A stretch of 10,006 bases of DNA from Luminiphilus sp. (GTDB lineage Bacteria; Pseudomonadota; Gammaproteobacteria; Pseudomonadales; Halieaceae): assembly GCA_029251065.1 (NCBI GenBank), contig JAQXEB010000142.1:1-10006 (forward strand), in the 5' to 3' direction. Shown here one piece after another: positions 1-5,455 of this stretch. Under the pieces are notes generated by a model. The model made no database searches. It was not told where the DNA came from and saw only the letters and a program-made list of their open reading frames with translations. The stretch's first letter is position 1. Every line of letters starts with the position of its first letter. The position numbers and the translations under genes were made by a program.

Positions 1-505
1 GCTGGATACCAAACGTCGCCGAGGAGCAGGCGACGTTCATGTCGAAAGCAAACCCCTTTATACCCAGCGCGGCTTGCACTTCGATTGCCATCGCAGGGTA
101 GGCCCGCTCCATATTTGAAGCGGCCACTAAAACCACATCAATTTCGTCTGTGCTGATGCCCGCCTGTTCAATCGCTTGTTTGGCGGCGACGACCGCGATT
201 TCACACATGACCGATGGTTCATCATTTGAACGTGGTGACAGACGGGGAGCCATGCGGTCCGGATCAATAATACCGGCCTTGTCCATGACGAATCGAGAGT
301 TAATACCCGACGCTTTCTCAATAAATTCAACGTTCGAGGGGCCTTTGGCCTCAAGCTCGCCCGCAGCAATCGCATCCGCGTTCTCGCGGTTGTATTTTTC
401 GACCCATACGTTGAAAGACTCTACAAGCTCGTGGTTACTGACGCTCTCGCTGGGGGTGTACAAACCCACTCCCGATATAACCACGCGTTGCACAGTCCTT
501 GTCAT
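1..505 (-). CDS. Beta-ketoacyl-ACP synthase III-like protein (FabH paralogue), N-terminal part, cut by window edge
   Basis: Enzymes of this thiolase-fold family start fatty acid chains by condensing an acyl-CoA with malonyl-ACP in the cytoplasm. The reading frame is open from ATG at 505-503 to the left edge, giving 168 codons; family members are about 370 residues, so over half is missing. Early motifs are ISGVGLYTP (10-18), EKASGINSRFVMD (63-75) and the active-site segment DMNVACSSATFGI (155-167), with catalytic Cys160. The His and Asn of the triad would lie beyond the edge. The sequence recalls the Pseudomonas PA3286-type KAS III, reported to take medium-chain acyl-CoA from beta-oxidation, rather than canonical acetyl-CoA-specific FabH; this is from memory. 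The start overlaps the gltA stop by one base (TAATG, 507-503), so translation is probably coupled to gltA. Family is confident; substrate preference is inference. Confidence 0.9.
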   Translation of the reverse strand, partial: MTRTVQRVVISGVGLYTPSESVSNHELVESFNVWVEKYNRENADAIAAGELEAKGPSNVEFIEKASGINSRFVMDKAGIIDPDRMAPRLSPRSNDEPSVMCEIAVVAAKQAIEQAGISTDEIDVVLVAASNMERAYPAMAIEVQAALGIKGFAFDMNVACSSATFGIQ

Positions 506-1800
506 TATCGCTGCTCGACTGACAGGTAGTCGCGCGACTGGTATCCGGTGTAAAGCTGTCGTGGACGCCCAATTCTGTAGCTACCGCTGATCATTTCGTT
601 CCAGTGCGCCACCCATCCTACCGTGCGCCCCACGGCGAAAATTACAGTAAACATGGACGTGGGGATGCCCAGTGCTTTCAAAATAATGCCCGAGTAAAAG
701 TCCACATTGGGGTAGAGCTTCTTTTCGATAAAGTATTCATCACTCAATGCAATTTCTTCCAGCCGCTTAGCGATTTCAAGATTTTCATCTTGAATGCCAA
801 GTTCAGCAAGCACTTCGTCAGCAGCCTGCTTCATTACTTTAGCGCGGGGATCAAAGTTTTTATAAACGCGGTGGCCAAAACCCATAAGTCGGAAGGGGTC
901 GTTCTTGTCTTTGGCGCGCGCCACAAATTCATCGATGCGTGACACATCGCCAATCTCGTCAAGCATTTTAACAACGGCTTCATTAGCGCCCCCGTGCGAG
1001 GGGCCCCAAAGTGCGGCGATACCGGCTGCGATACAGGCAAATGGGTTGGCCTGTGATGACCCGGCGAGGCGAACTGTTGATGTCGATGCGTTTTGCTCAT
1101 GATCGGCATGAAGGAGAAAAATCCGATCCATTGCCCGCGCAATAGTCGGAGAAATGACACTGGGTTCACACGGATTTCCAAACATCATGTGGAGGAAATT
1201 TGCGGAGTAGTCGAGGTCATTACGCGGATACATAAAGGGTTGACCAATCGAGAACTTGTAGCTCATCGCTGCGATGGTGGGCATTTTTGCGATCAATCGA
1301 AAGGCAGCGACCTCGCGGTGGTGTGGGTCGGAAATGTCGGTCGAGTCGTGATAAAACGCGGACAAGGCACCGACGACGCCGCACATAATGGCCATCGGGT
1401 GTGCGTCTCGACGAAAACCATTAAAGAACGTTCGAATCTGTTCGTGAACCATCGTGTGGTTCGTGACCATATCGACAAACGCTTCCTTCTGCTCGGCGCT
1501 TGGCAGTTCGCCATTTAGAAGTAGGTAACACGTTTCAAGATAGTCAGAATGCTCGGCCAGTTGCTCGATAGGGTATCCACGATGAAGCAAAACGCCTTTC
1601 TCGCCGTCAATGTAGGTGATCTGCGATTCGCACGAGGCGGTCGAGGTGAATCCGGGGTCAAACGTAAAGTGTCCTTGCGCGGTTAATTTGCCAACATCGA
1701 CCACGTCGGGCCCGAGTGACCCCTGGTAGACGGGTAAATCGATCTCTAGTGAAGTGTTATCGCCCTGATGTATAGAGAGCGTCGCCGTCTTTTCTGCCAT
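505..1800 (-). CDS. gltA: Citrate synthase, type II (hexameric, probably NADH-regulated)
   Basis: GltA condenses acetyl-CoA and oxaloacetate to citrate, the entry step of the TCA cycle, in the cytoplasm. The 431 residues compare with about 427 in E. coli, and the two align along their whole length. The catalytic triad is His269 (GPSHGG), His310 (GFGHRVYK) and Asp367 (VDFYSG); HADHEQN lies at 231-237. Features of the Gram-negative allosteric form are present: Tyr150, Arg168, Lys172 and Cys211 correspond to E. coli Tyr145, Arg163, Lys167 and Cys206. E. coli Arg109 is Asn114 here, as I recall for Pseudomonas, so it is not an anomaly. The ATG start gives the conserved MAEKTATL N-terminus and follows a run of five G (1812-1808) by 7 bases. 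The gene diverges from sdhC and its stop overlaps the start of the KAS III-like gene. Confidence 0.98.
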   Translation of the reverse strand: MAEKTATLSIHQGDNTSLEIDLPVYQGSLGPDVVDVGKLTAQGHFTFDPGFTSTASCESQITYIDGEKGVLLHRGYPIEQLAEHSDYLETCYLLLNGELPSAEQKEAFVDMVTNHTMVHEQIRTFFNGFRRDAHPMAIMCGVVGALSAFYHDSTDISDPHHREVAAFRLIAKMPTIAAMSYKFSIGQPFMYPRNDLDYSANFLHMMFGNPCEPSVISPTIARAMDRIFLLHADHEQNASTSTVRLAGSSQANPFACIAAGIAALWGPSHGGANEAVVKMLDEIGDVSRIDEFVARAKDKNDPFRLMGFGHRVYKNFDPRAKVMKQAADEVLAELGIQDENLEIAKRLEEIALSDEYFIEKKLYPNVDFYSGIILKALGIPTSMFTVIFAVGRTVGWVAHWNEMISGSYRIGRPRQLYTGYQSRDYLSVEQR

Positions 1801-1833
1801 CTTAAGTCCCCCGACCTGATTTTGTGTCGCGCC

Positions 1834-1862
1834 AAACTAGCGGCACGACTGGTGTGTGTCAA
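1834..1862 (-). promoter_or_regulatory. Candidate sigma70 promoter for gltA
   Basis: On the minus strand a perfect -35 box TTGACA (1862-1857) is followed after 17 bases by TAGTTT (1839-1834), a weak -10 with three of six consensus bases. Transcription would start near 1827 and give a leader of about 27 bases. A second -10-like hexamer, TAAAAT (1867-1862), overlaps the -35 and could belong to an alternative upstream start, but it has no convincing -35 of its own. The perfect -35 and correct spacing support the call; the poor -10 suggests an activator or moderate strength. Confidence 0.5.
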
Positions 1863-1907
1863 TTTTACAACAATAATGTACTGACTAAATACGGCTGATG
1901 ATGATGT

Positions 1908-1928
1908 TTTGTCAGATGAATTTGTCAG
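1908..1928 (+). repeat. Short direct repeat TTTGTCAG x2 at the sdh promoter
   Basis: TTTGTCAG occurs at 1908-1915 and again at 1921-1928, 13 bases apart start to start. The second copy covers the sdh -35 hexamer. The core GTCAG also appears inverted (CTGAC) at 1881-1885 and 1963-1967. The positions suit a regulator site, but no known regulator is recognised. Confidence 0.4.
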
Positions 1929-1950
1929 TTGCTGGGGGACTACCTATACT
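1922..1950 (+). promoter_or_regulatory. Sigma70 promoter for the sdhCDAB operon
   Basis: TTGTCA (1922-1927, five of six consensus) is separated by exactly 17 bases from TATACT (1945-1950, five of six). This is the best promoter match in the window. Transcription would start near 1957, giving a leader of about 37 bases before the sdhC GTG. It points away from the gltA promoter, and the two -35 boxes lie about 60 bases apart, so a regulator bound between them could act on both. Confidence 0.75.
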
Positions 1951-1981
1951 CTCGCCTCAAATCTGACCACTTGAACGCTCT

Positions 1982-1986
1982 GGGGG
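1982..1986 (+). promoter_or_regulatory. Ribosome binding site of sdhC (run of five G)
   Basis: GGGGG sits 7 bases before the GTG at 1994. It can pair with the 3' end of 16S rRNA through one G-U wobble in place of the usual GGAGG. A TAA in the same frame directly before the GTG (1991-1993) rules out any earlier start, so this site and the GTG fix the start of sdhC. Confidence 0.7.
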
Positions 1987-1993
1987 CCAATAA

Positions 1994-2383
1994 GTGAAAC
2001 CACGCGGCAGTAAGGACAGTCGTCCTGTCAATCTTGATCTGAGCACGATTAAGCTTCCGGTTACGGCCTTGGCCTCGATTTCTCATCGGGTGTCGGGTGT
2101 CGTGTTGTTTGCGTCCAGTGTATTGATGGTGTGGGCGCTAGACGCGAGTCTTGCCTCGCAAGAAAGTTTCGATCAGTTGTCGGAGGTGCTGTCGGGCAAT
2201 ATCGCCAAAGGCCTACTTTGGTTGTTTTTGGTGACGTTCAGTTACCACGCGCTAGCGGGCATTCGTCATCTCATCATGGACATGGGGATCGGTGAAGACT
2301 TTAAGAGCGGTGCCTTGGGTGCTCAAATTTTATTCGTGGCCGCAGCACTGGCAGCTGTCGCATGGGGGGTCGCATTGTGGTAA
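1994..2383 (+). CDS. sdhC: Succinate dehydrogenase cytochrome b556 subunit (membrane anchor C)
   Basis: SdhC is one of two inner-membrane subunits that anchor succinate dehydrogenase (complex II), bind haem b and form the quinone site. The 129 residues match the E. coli subunit in length. The signature RPVNLDLSTIKLPVTALASISHRVSG (10-35) is clear. Ser28 and Arg32 match the quinone-site Ser27 and Arg31 of E. coli, and His85 in the SYHALAGIRH segment matches the haem ligand His84. Three membrane helices are visible, roughly at 26-47, 69-91 and 106-128. The start is GTG, fixed by an in-frame stop just before it. It is the first gene of the sdh operon, and its last seven bases overlap the likely start of sdhD. 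Confidence 0.96.
   Translation: MKPRGSKDSRPVNLDLSTIKLPVTALASISHRVSGVVLFASSVLMVWALDASLASQESFDQLSEVLSGNIAKGLLWLFLVTFSYHALAGIRHLIMDMGIGEDFKSGALGAQILFVAAALAAVAWGVALW
2364..2369 (+). promoter_or_regulatory. Ribosome binding site deciding the sdhD start (run of six G)
   Basis: GGGGGG lies inside the end of sdhC and ends 7 bases before GTG 2377. The same spacing from a G-run is seen before gltA and sdhC. The ATG at 2362 lies directly against the G-run, and no comparable site precedes it, so GTG 2377 is preferred. Confidence 0.6.
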
Positions 2384-2736
2384 CTCAAGTCACAAGCTTT
2401 AGTCGAAACGGATTGTCTGACTGGCTGATACAACGGGTCAGCTCGCTCATACTGCTCGCATATTTTTTATTCATTGGTTTCCAGATTGCGTCTGGGATTG
2501 ACTACACTTCGTGGCGAGCGTTGCACGACACGACGGCGATGAAGGTTTTTACGTTGCTTGCAATAGGTGCTTACGTCTCTCACGCGTGGATTGGCTTGTG
2601 GACAGTATTCACAGACTATTTGACCGAATACATGCTGGGGAAAATGGGTAATGTCGTGCGACCTGTCGTGCAGATTGGGGTCGTTTTGTTGCTCGCGGTT
2701 TATGCGATTTGGGTCATTCAAGTTATTTGGGGTTAA
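2377..2736 (+). CDS. sdhD: Succinate dehydrogenase hydrophobic membrane anchor subunit D
   Basis: SdhD pairs with SdhC in the inner membrane to hold haem b and the ubiquinone site of complex II. From GTG 2377 the protein has 119 residues, close to the 115 of E. coli, and begins MVTQVTSFSRNGLSDW, matching E. coli MVSNASALGRNGVHDF from the first residue. His69, Asp80 and Tyr81 (SHAWIGLWTVFTDY) correspond to E. coli His71, Asp82 and Tyr83, the haem ligand and quinone-site residues. Three membrane helices lie near 17-38, 54-76 and 93-117. The GTG overlaps the sdhC stop (GTGGTAA, 2377-2383), so the two are probably translationally coupled. An in-frame ATG at 2362 would add five residues (MGGRI) but lacks a well-placed ribosome binding site. 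Confidence 0.93.
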   Translation: MVTQVTSFSRNGLSDWLIQRVSSLILLAYFLFIGFQIASGIDYTSWRALHDTTAMKVFTLLAIGAYVSHAWIGLWTVFTDYLTEYMLGKMGNVVRPVVQIGVVLLLAVYAIWVIQVIWG

Positions 2737-2737
2737 C

Positions 2738-2753
2738 CCTCGCTCTAGCGAGG
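2738..2753 (+). repeat. Inverted repeat (hairpin) between sdhD and sdhA
   Basis: CCTCGCT and AGCGAGG are perfect inverted copies separated by two bases. As RNA this forms a six-pair, mostly G-C stem with loop UCUA. It starts one base after the sdhD stop and ends 7 bases before the purine-rich sdhA ribosome binding site (GGGAGAAG, 2761-2768). No T-run follows, so it is not an intrinsic terminator. A role in mRNA stability, processing or sdhA translation is possible but not shown. Confidence 0.6.
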
Positions 2754-2775
2754 ACCGGTTGGGAGAAGTAAAGGG

Positions 2776-4539
2776 ATGCGAACTATCTCGTTCGATGGCG
2801 TAATTGTTGGTGGCGGTGGCGCGGGTATGCGTGCGGCGCTTCAACTGGCTCAGTCAGGCTACAAAACCGCAGTTATTTCTAAAGTGTTTCCCACTCGGTC
2901 ACACACGGTGAGTGCGCAGGGTGGCATTACGTGTGCAATTGCGAGCTCAGACCCGGATGATGACTGGCGTTGGCACATGTACGACACGGTCAAAGGCAGT
3001 GATTACATTGGTGACCAAGACGCCATTGAATACATGTGCTCAGTCGGCCCCGAGGCTATATTTGAGCTCGAGCACATGGGGCTTCCATTTTCACGCACCG
3101 AAGAGGGCCGTATCTATCAGCGCCCATTTGGGGGGCAGTCCAAGAACTTTGGAGAAGGTGGTCAGGCCGCCAGAACTTGTGCGGCAGCGGATCGTACCGG
3201 TCATGCGCTCTTGCACACGCTTTATCAAAATAACGTCAAAAACGAGACAGTCTTTTTTAACGAATGGTTTGCAACCGATCTGGTCAAAAATCAGGACGGC
3301 GCAGTTGTGGGTGTCATTGCGATTTGCATTGAGACCGGTGAGACCGTGTACGTCAAATCAAAGGCCACTGTCTTCGCAACGGGCGGCGCAGGACGTATCT
3401 ACGCATCAACAACGAATGCACACATTAACACCGGCGATGGCGTGGGTATGGCGTTGAGGGCCGGTGTTCCGGTTCAAGATATTGAGATGTGGCAGTTTCA
3501 CCCAACAGGCATCTACGGCGCAGGCACGCTCGTTACCGAAGGCTGCCGAGGTGAGGGCGGGTATTTAGTTAACGCAGATGGCGAGCGATTTATGGAGCGT
3601 TATGCGCCTAATGCCAAAGATCTTGCGGGCAGAGATGTTGTTGCGCGTTCTATGGTTTTGGAGATTCTCGAAGGGCGCGGATGTGGCCCAGACAAAGATC
3701 ATGTGAAGTTAAAACTCGATCATCTGGGTGAAGAGGTTCTAGAGTCCCGTCTCCCGGGTATTTGCGAGCTGTCTCGTACATTTGCTCATGTCGACCCGGT
3801 AAAAGAGCCGATTCCTGTAGTACCGACGTGCCATTACATGATGGGTGGTATTCCTACGAATATTCACGGACAGGCCTTGACGGTTGACGCGCAGGGCAAC
3901 GACCACGTTATTCCTGGTCTCTATGCCTGTGGTGAGGTCGCGTGTGTATCGGTACACGGTGCGAATCGCTTAGGGGGTAACTCGCTACTCGACCTAGTGG
4001 TATTTGGTCGCGCCTCAGGCTTGTTTATTGAAGATGCGCTGCGACAAGGCATTGAAATGCGTGATGCATCACCGGATGACATTTCCAAGGCTAATGAGCG
4101 TTTGGTGTCGTTGAATGCGAACGACAGTGGTGAAAACGTGTCTGCGCTGCGAAAAGAGCTCCAGGGTGTCATGCAGAATTACTTCGGCGTCTTTCGTAAG
4201 GGTGAGTTTATGCAGGAAGGCATTAAGAAGTTGGACGACTTAAAAGGGCGTATCGATAACGTTAAGCTCGAAGATAAGAGTAATGCGTTTAATACGGCTC
4301 GCATTGAATGCTTGGAACTGCAAAACTTGTTTGAAACGGCCGAGGCGACCGCTATCGTTGCCGAAGCCAGAAAGGAGAGTCGTGGCGCGCACGCGCGGGA
4401 AGACTTCACCGAACGCGATGATGATGAGTGGCTGTGCCACTCCATCTACCACAAAGAAGGTAAGGCGGTGACGAAGCGGTCGGTCAACTTCACGCCAAAG
4501 ACCGTCGATACCTTCCAACCCAAAATACGCACCTACTAA
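2776..4539 (+). CDS. sdhA: Succinate dehydrogenase flavoprotein subunit
   Basis: SdhA carries covalent FAD and oxidises succinate to fumarate on the cytoplasmic face of complex II. It has 587 residues against 588 in E. coli and aligns throughout. The FAD dinucleotide fold is VGGGGAGMRAA (11-21). RSHTVSAQGG (41-50) contains His43, the expected covalent flavin ligand. Substrate and catalytic residues are His242 (FHPTGIYG), Arg286 (LAGRDVVAR, proton shuttle), His353 (TCHYMMGGIP) and Arg398 (HGANRLGGNS). The C-terminal domain ends with the family pattern RSVNFTPKTVDTFQPKIRTY (568-587). The ATG is preceded by GGGAGAAG at 2761-2768, with 7 bases between. It lies 39 bases after sdhD, with a small hairpin in the gap, and 18 bases before sdhB. 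Nothing unusual is seen in the protein. Confidence 0.98.
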   Translation: MRTISFDGVIVGGGGAGMRAALQLAQSGYKTAVISKVFPTRSHTVSAQGGITCAIASSDPDDDWRWHMYDTVKGSDYIGDQDAIEYMCSVGPEAIFELEHMGLPFSRTEEGRIYQRPFGGQSKNFGEGGQAARTCAAADRTGHALLHTLYQNNVKNETVFFNEWFATDLVKNQDGAVVGVIAICIETGETVYVKSKATVFATGGAGRIYASTTNAHINTGDGVGMALRAGVPVQDIEMWQFHPTGIYGAGTLVTEGCRGEGGYLVNADGERFMERYAPNAKDLAGRDVVARSMVLEILEGRGCGPDKDHVKLKLDHLGEEVLESRLPGICELSRTFAHVDPVKEPIPVVPTCHYMMGGIPTNIHGQALTVDAQGNDHVIPGLYACGEVACVSVHGANRLGGNSLLDLVVFGRASGLFIEDALRQGIEMRDASPDDISKANERLVSLNANDSGENVSALRKELQGVMQNYFGVFRKGEFMQEGIKKLDDLKGRIDNVKLEDKSNAFNTARIECLELQNLFETAEATAIVAEARKESRGAHAREDFTERDDDEWLCHSIYHKEGKAVTKRSVNFTPKTVDTFQPKIRTY

Positions 4540-4557
4540 TCTGCGAGGAGATAATAG

Positions 4558-5265
4558 ATGTTGCAGGTCAGTGTTTATCGCTTTAACCCAGAAACCGATG
4601 CGTCGCCACACATGCAGGAGTACCGTGTCGATACGGCAGGGAAAGACCTAATGGTTCTTGACGTGCTTGAGATGATCAAGGCCGATCACGACGCCACTGT
4701 GACGTACCGCCGCAGCTGTCGAGAGGGCGTTTGTGGATCCGATGGGCTTAATATTAACGGCAGAAACGGACTTGCCTGTATCACGCCGCTGTCGGAGACG
4801 GTGAAGAAGAACAAGCTGGTGATTCGGCCGTTACCCGGTCTGCCTGTGGTGCGTGATCTAGTGGTTGATATGAGCTTGTTCTATGCGCAGTACGAGAAGA
4901 TTGAGCCGTATCTTCAGAACAGCACTCCGGCACCGGCTATTGAGCGATTGCAAACGCCAGAGGACCGCGCGAAGCTTGACGGGCTGTACGAATGCATTCT
5001 CTGTGCGTGCTGCTCGACCAGCTGCCCATCGTTTTGGTGGAATCCTGACCGATTTATCGGGCCAGCAGGCTTGTTACAGGCTTACCGATTTCTTGCTGAC
5101 AGTCGTGACCAGGCGACTGAAGAGCGGCTGTCAAAGCTCGATGATCCCTTCAGCGTGTTTCGGTGTCACGGCATTCAAAACTGCGTCAACGTGTGTCCCA
5201 AGGGTTTAAACCCCACGCGCGCAATTGGTCATATTCGCTCTATGTTGCTCAGCAGAGCCGCCTAG
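4558..5265 (+). CDS. sdhB: Succinate dehydrogenase iron-sulfur subunit
   Basis: SdhB passes electrons from the flavin of SdhA through three iron-sulfur clusters to quinone. It has 235 residues against 238 in E. coli. The N-terminal ferredoxin domain has Cys54, Cys59 and Cys74, with Asp62 at the usual non-Cys position, for the 2Fe-2S cluster. In the C-terminal domain Cys146, Cys149, Cys152 and Cys213 should bind the 4Fe-4S cluster, and Cys156, Cys203 and Cys209 the 3Fe-4S cluster. Trp161 and His204 match quinone-site residues Trp164 and His207 of E. coli. AGGAG (4546-4550) stands 7 bases before the ATG. It is the last sdh gene; an intrinsic terminator follows about 50 bases later. Confidence 0.98.
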   Translation: MLQVSVYRFNPETDASPHMQEYRVDTAGKDLMVLDVLEMIKADHDATVTYRRSCREGVCGSDGLNINGRNGLACITPLSETVKKNKLVIRPLPGLPVVRDLVVDMSLFYAQYEKIEPYLQNSTPAPAIERLQTPEDRAKLDGLYECILCACCSTSCPSFWWNPDRFIGPAGLLQAYRFLADSRDQATEERLSKLDDPFSVFRCHGIQNCVNVCPKGLNPTRAIGHIRSMLLSRAA

Positions 5266-5285
5266 GCAGTCCAGTTATACGCCCC

Positions 5286-5300
5286 ATAACCCAGGGTTAT
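5286..5300 (+). repeat. 15-base palindrome between sdhB and sucA
   Basis: ATAACCC and GGGTTAT flank a central A as perfect inverted copies. It could be an RNA hairpin of six pairs with a three-base loop, or a protein-binding palindrome. It lies 20 bases after the sdhB stop and 13 bases before the intrinsic terminator stem. No known operator is recognised. Confidence 0.5.
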
Positions 5301-5314
5301 ATTAGGTAATATTA
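5299..5314 (+). repeat. AT-rich repeat: ATATTA twice at 10-base spacing
   Basis: ATATTA occurs at 5299-5304 and 5309-5314, one DNA turn apart. The first copy also forms an inverted repeat with TAATAT at 5307-5312, and TAATATTA (5307-5314) is itself palindromic. It overlaps the end of the preceding palindrome and touches the terminator stem. It may only be AT-rich sequence. Confidence 0.35.
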
Positions 5315-5336
5315 ACGCCACTTTTGTGGCGTTTTT
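5314..5336 (+). terminator. Intrinsic terminator after sdhB
   Basis: AACGCCAC (5314-5321) and GTGGCGTT (5326-5333) form an eight-pair stem with a TTTT loop, and the stem runs into five T (5332-5336). This is a classic rho-independent terminator shape. It should end much of the sdhCDAB transcript before sucA, though read-through is possible. Confidence 0.88.
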
Positions 5337-5359
5337 GCCATTTGGGCTCTGCTGGTGCA

Positions 5360-5388
5360 TGGGAATTCACTACCGGACAGCGTAAAAT
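5360..5388 (+). promoter_or_regulatory. Weak promoter candidate for sucA
   Basis: TAAAAT (5383-5388) matches five of six -10 consensus bases. The sequence 17 bases upstream, TGGGAA (5360-5365), matches only three of six -35 bases. A start near 5395 would give a leader of about 60 bases beginning just before the stem-loop at 5400-5433. A promoter here is expected because a terminator separates sdhB from sucA, but the sequence match alone is poor. Confidence 0.3.
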
Positions 5389-5399
5389 ATTCCTCGTGA

Positions 5400-5433
5400 T
5401 GCGGTAACACATACCAAACAATAAGTTGCCGCA
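5400..5433 (+). promoter_or_regulatory. Stem-loop in the sucA mRNA leader
   Basis: TGCGGTAAC (5400-5408) pairs with GTTGCCGCA (5425-5433) over nine positions, eight Watson-Crick and one G-U. The 16-base loop (5409-5424) is A-rich. The stem ends 9 bases before the sucA ribosome binding site. Conserved structured leaders upstream of sucA (the sucA and sucA-II RNA motifs) have been described in proteobacteria; whether this is one of them cannot be judged by eye. It could equally be a local structure with no regulatory role. Confidence 0.45.
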
Positions 5434-5442
5434 AATGACTTC

Positions 5443-5448
5443 GGGGGA
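5443..5448 (+). promoter_or_regulatory. Ribosome binding site deciding the sucA start
   Basis: GGGGGA ends 7 bases before ATG 5456. Upstream in-frame starts exist (TTG 5426, ATG 5435). TTG 5426 lies in the leader stem, ATG 5435 lies just before this site, and neither has a ribosome binding site of its own, so ATG 5456 is chosen. Confidence 0.75.
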
Positions 5449-5455
5449 AGTGTGC

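Noticed and set aside
604..1518. Open frames on the plus strand across gltA (112 and 141 codons)
   Set aside because: They lie antisense to a full-length citrate synthase with intact catalytic residues, resemble no family I know, and lack ribosome binding sites.
1895..1906. Triplet repeat GATGATGATG in the gltA-sdhC gap
   Set aside because: Only three units, too short to be treated as a microsatellite or a phase-variable tract.
1805..1941. Eight-base inverted match AGTCCCCC (1805-1812) and GGGGGACT (1934-1941) across the divergent region
   Set aside because: One copy is the gltA ribosome binding site and the other lies in the sdh promoter spacer. An eight-base match over 193 bases is not far from chance.
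2912..3457. 181-codon open frame inside sdhA, same strand, another frame
   Set aside because: The in-frame SdhA is complete and highly conserved here. The alternative product is Arg/Thr/Ser-rich with no recognisable domain, typical of a shadow frame.
5426..5455. Longer SucA starting at TTG 5426 or ATG 5435
   Set aside because: Neither has a ribosome binding site. The extra residues do not resemble SucA N-termini, and ATG 5456 has GGGGGA at ideal spacing.
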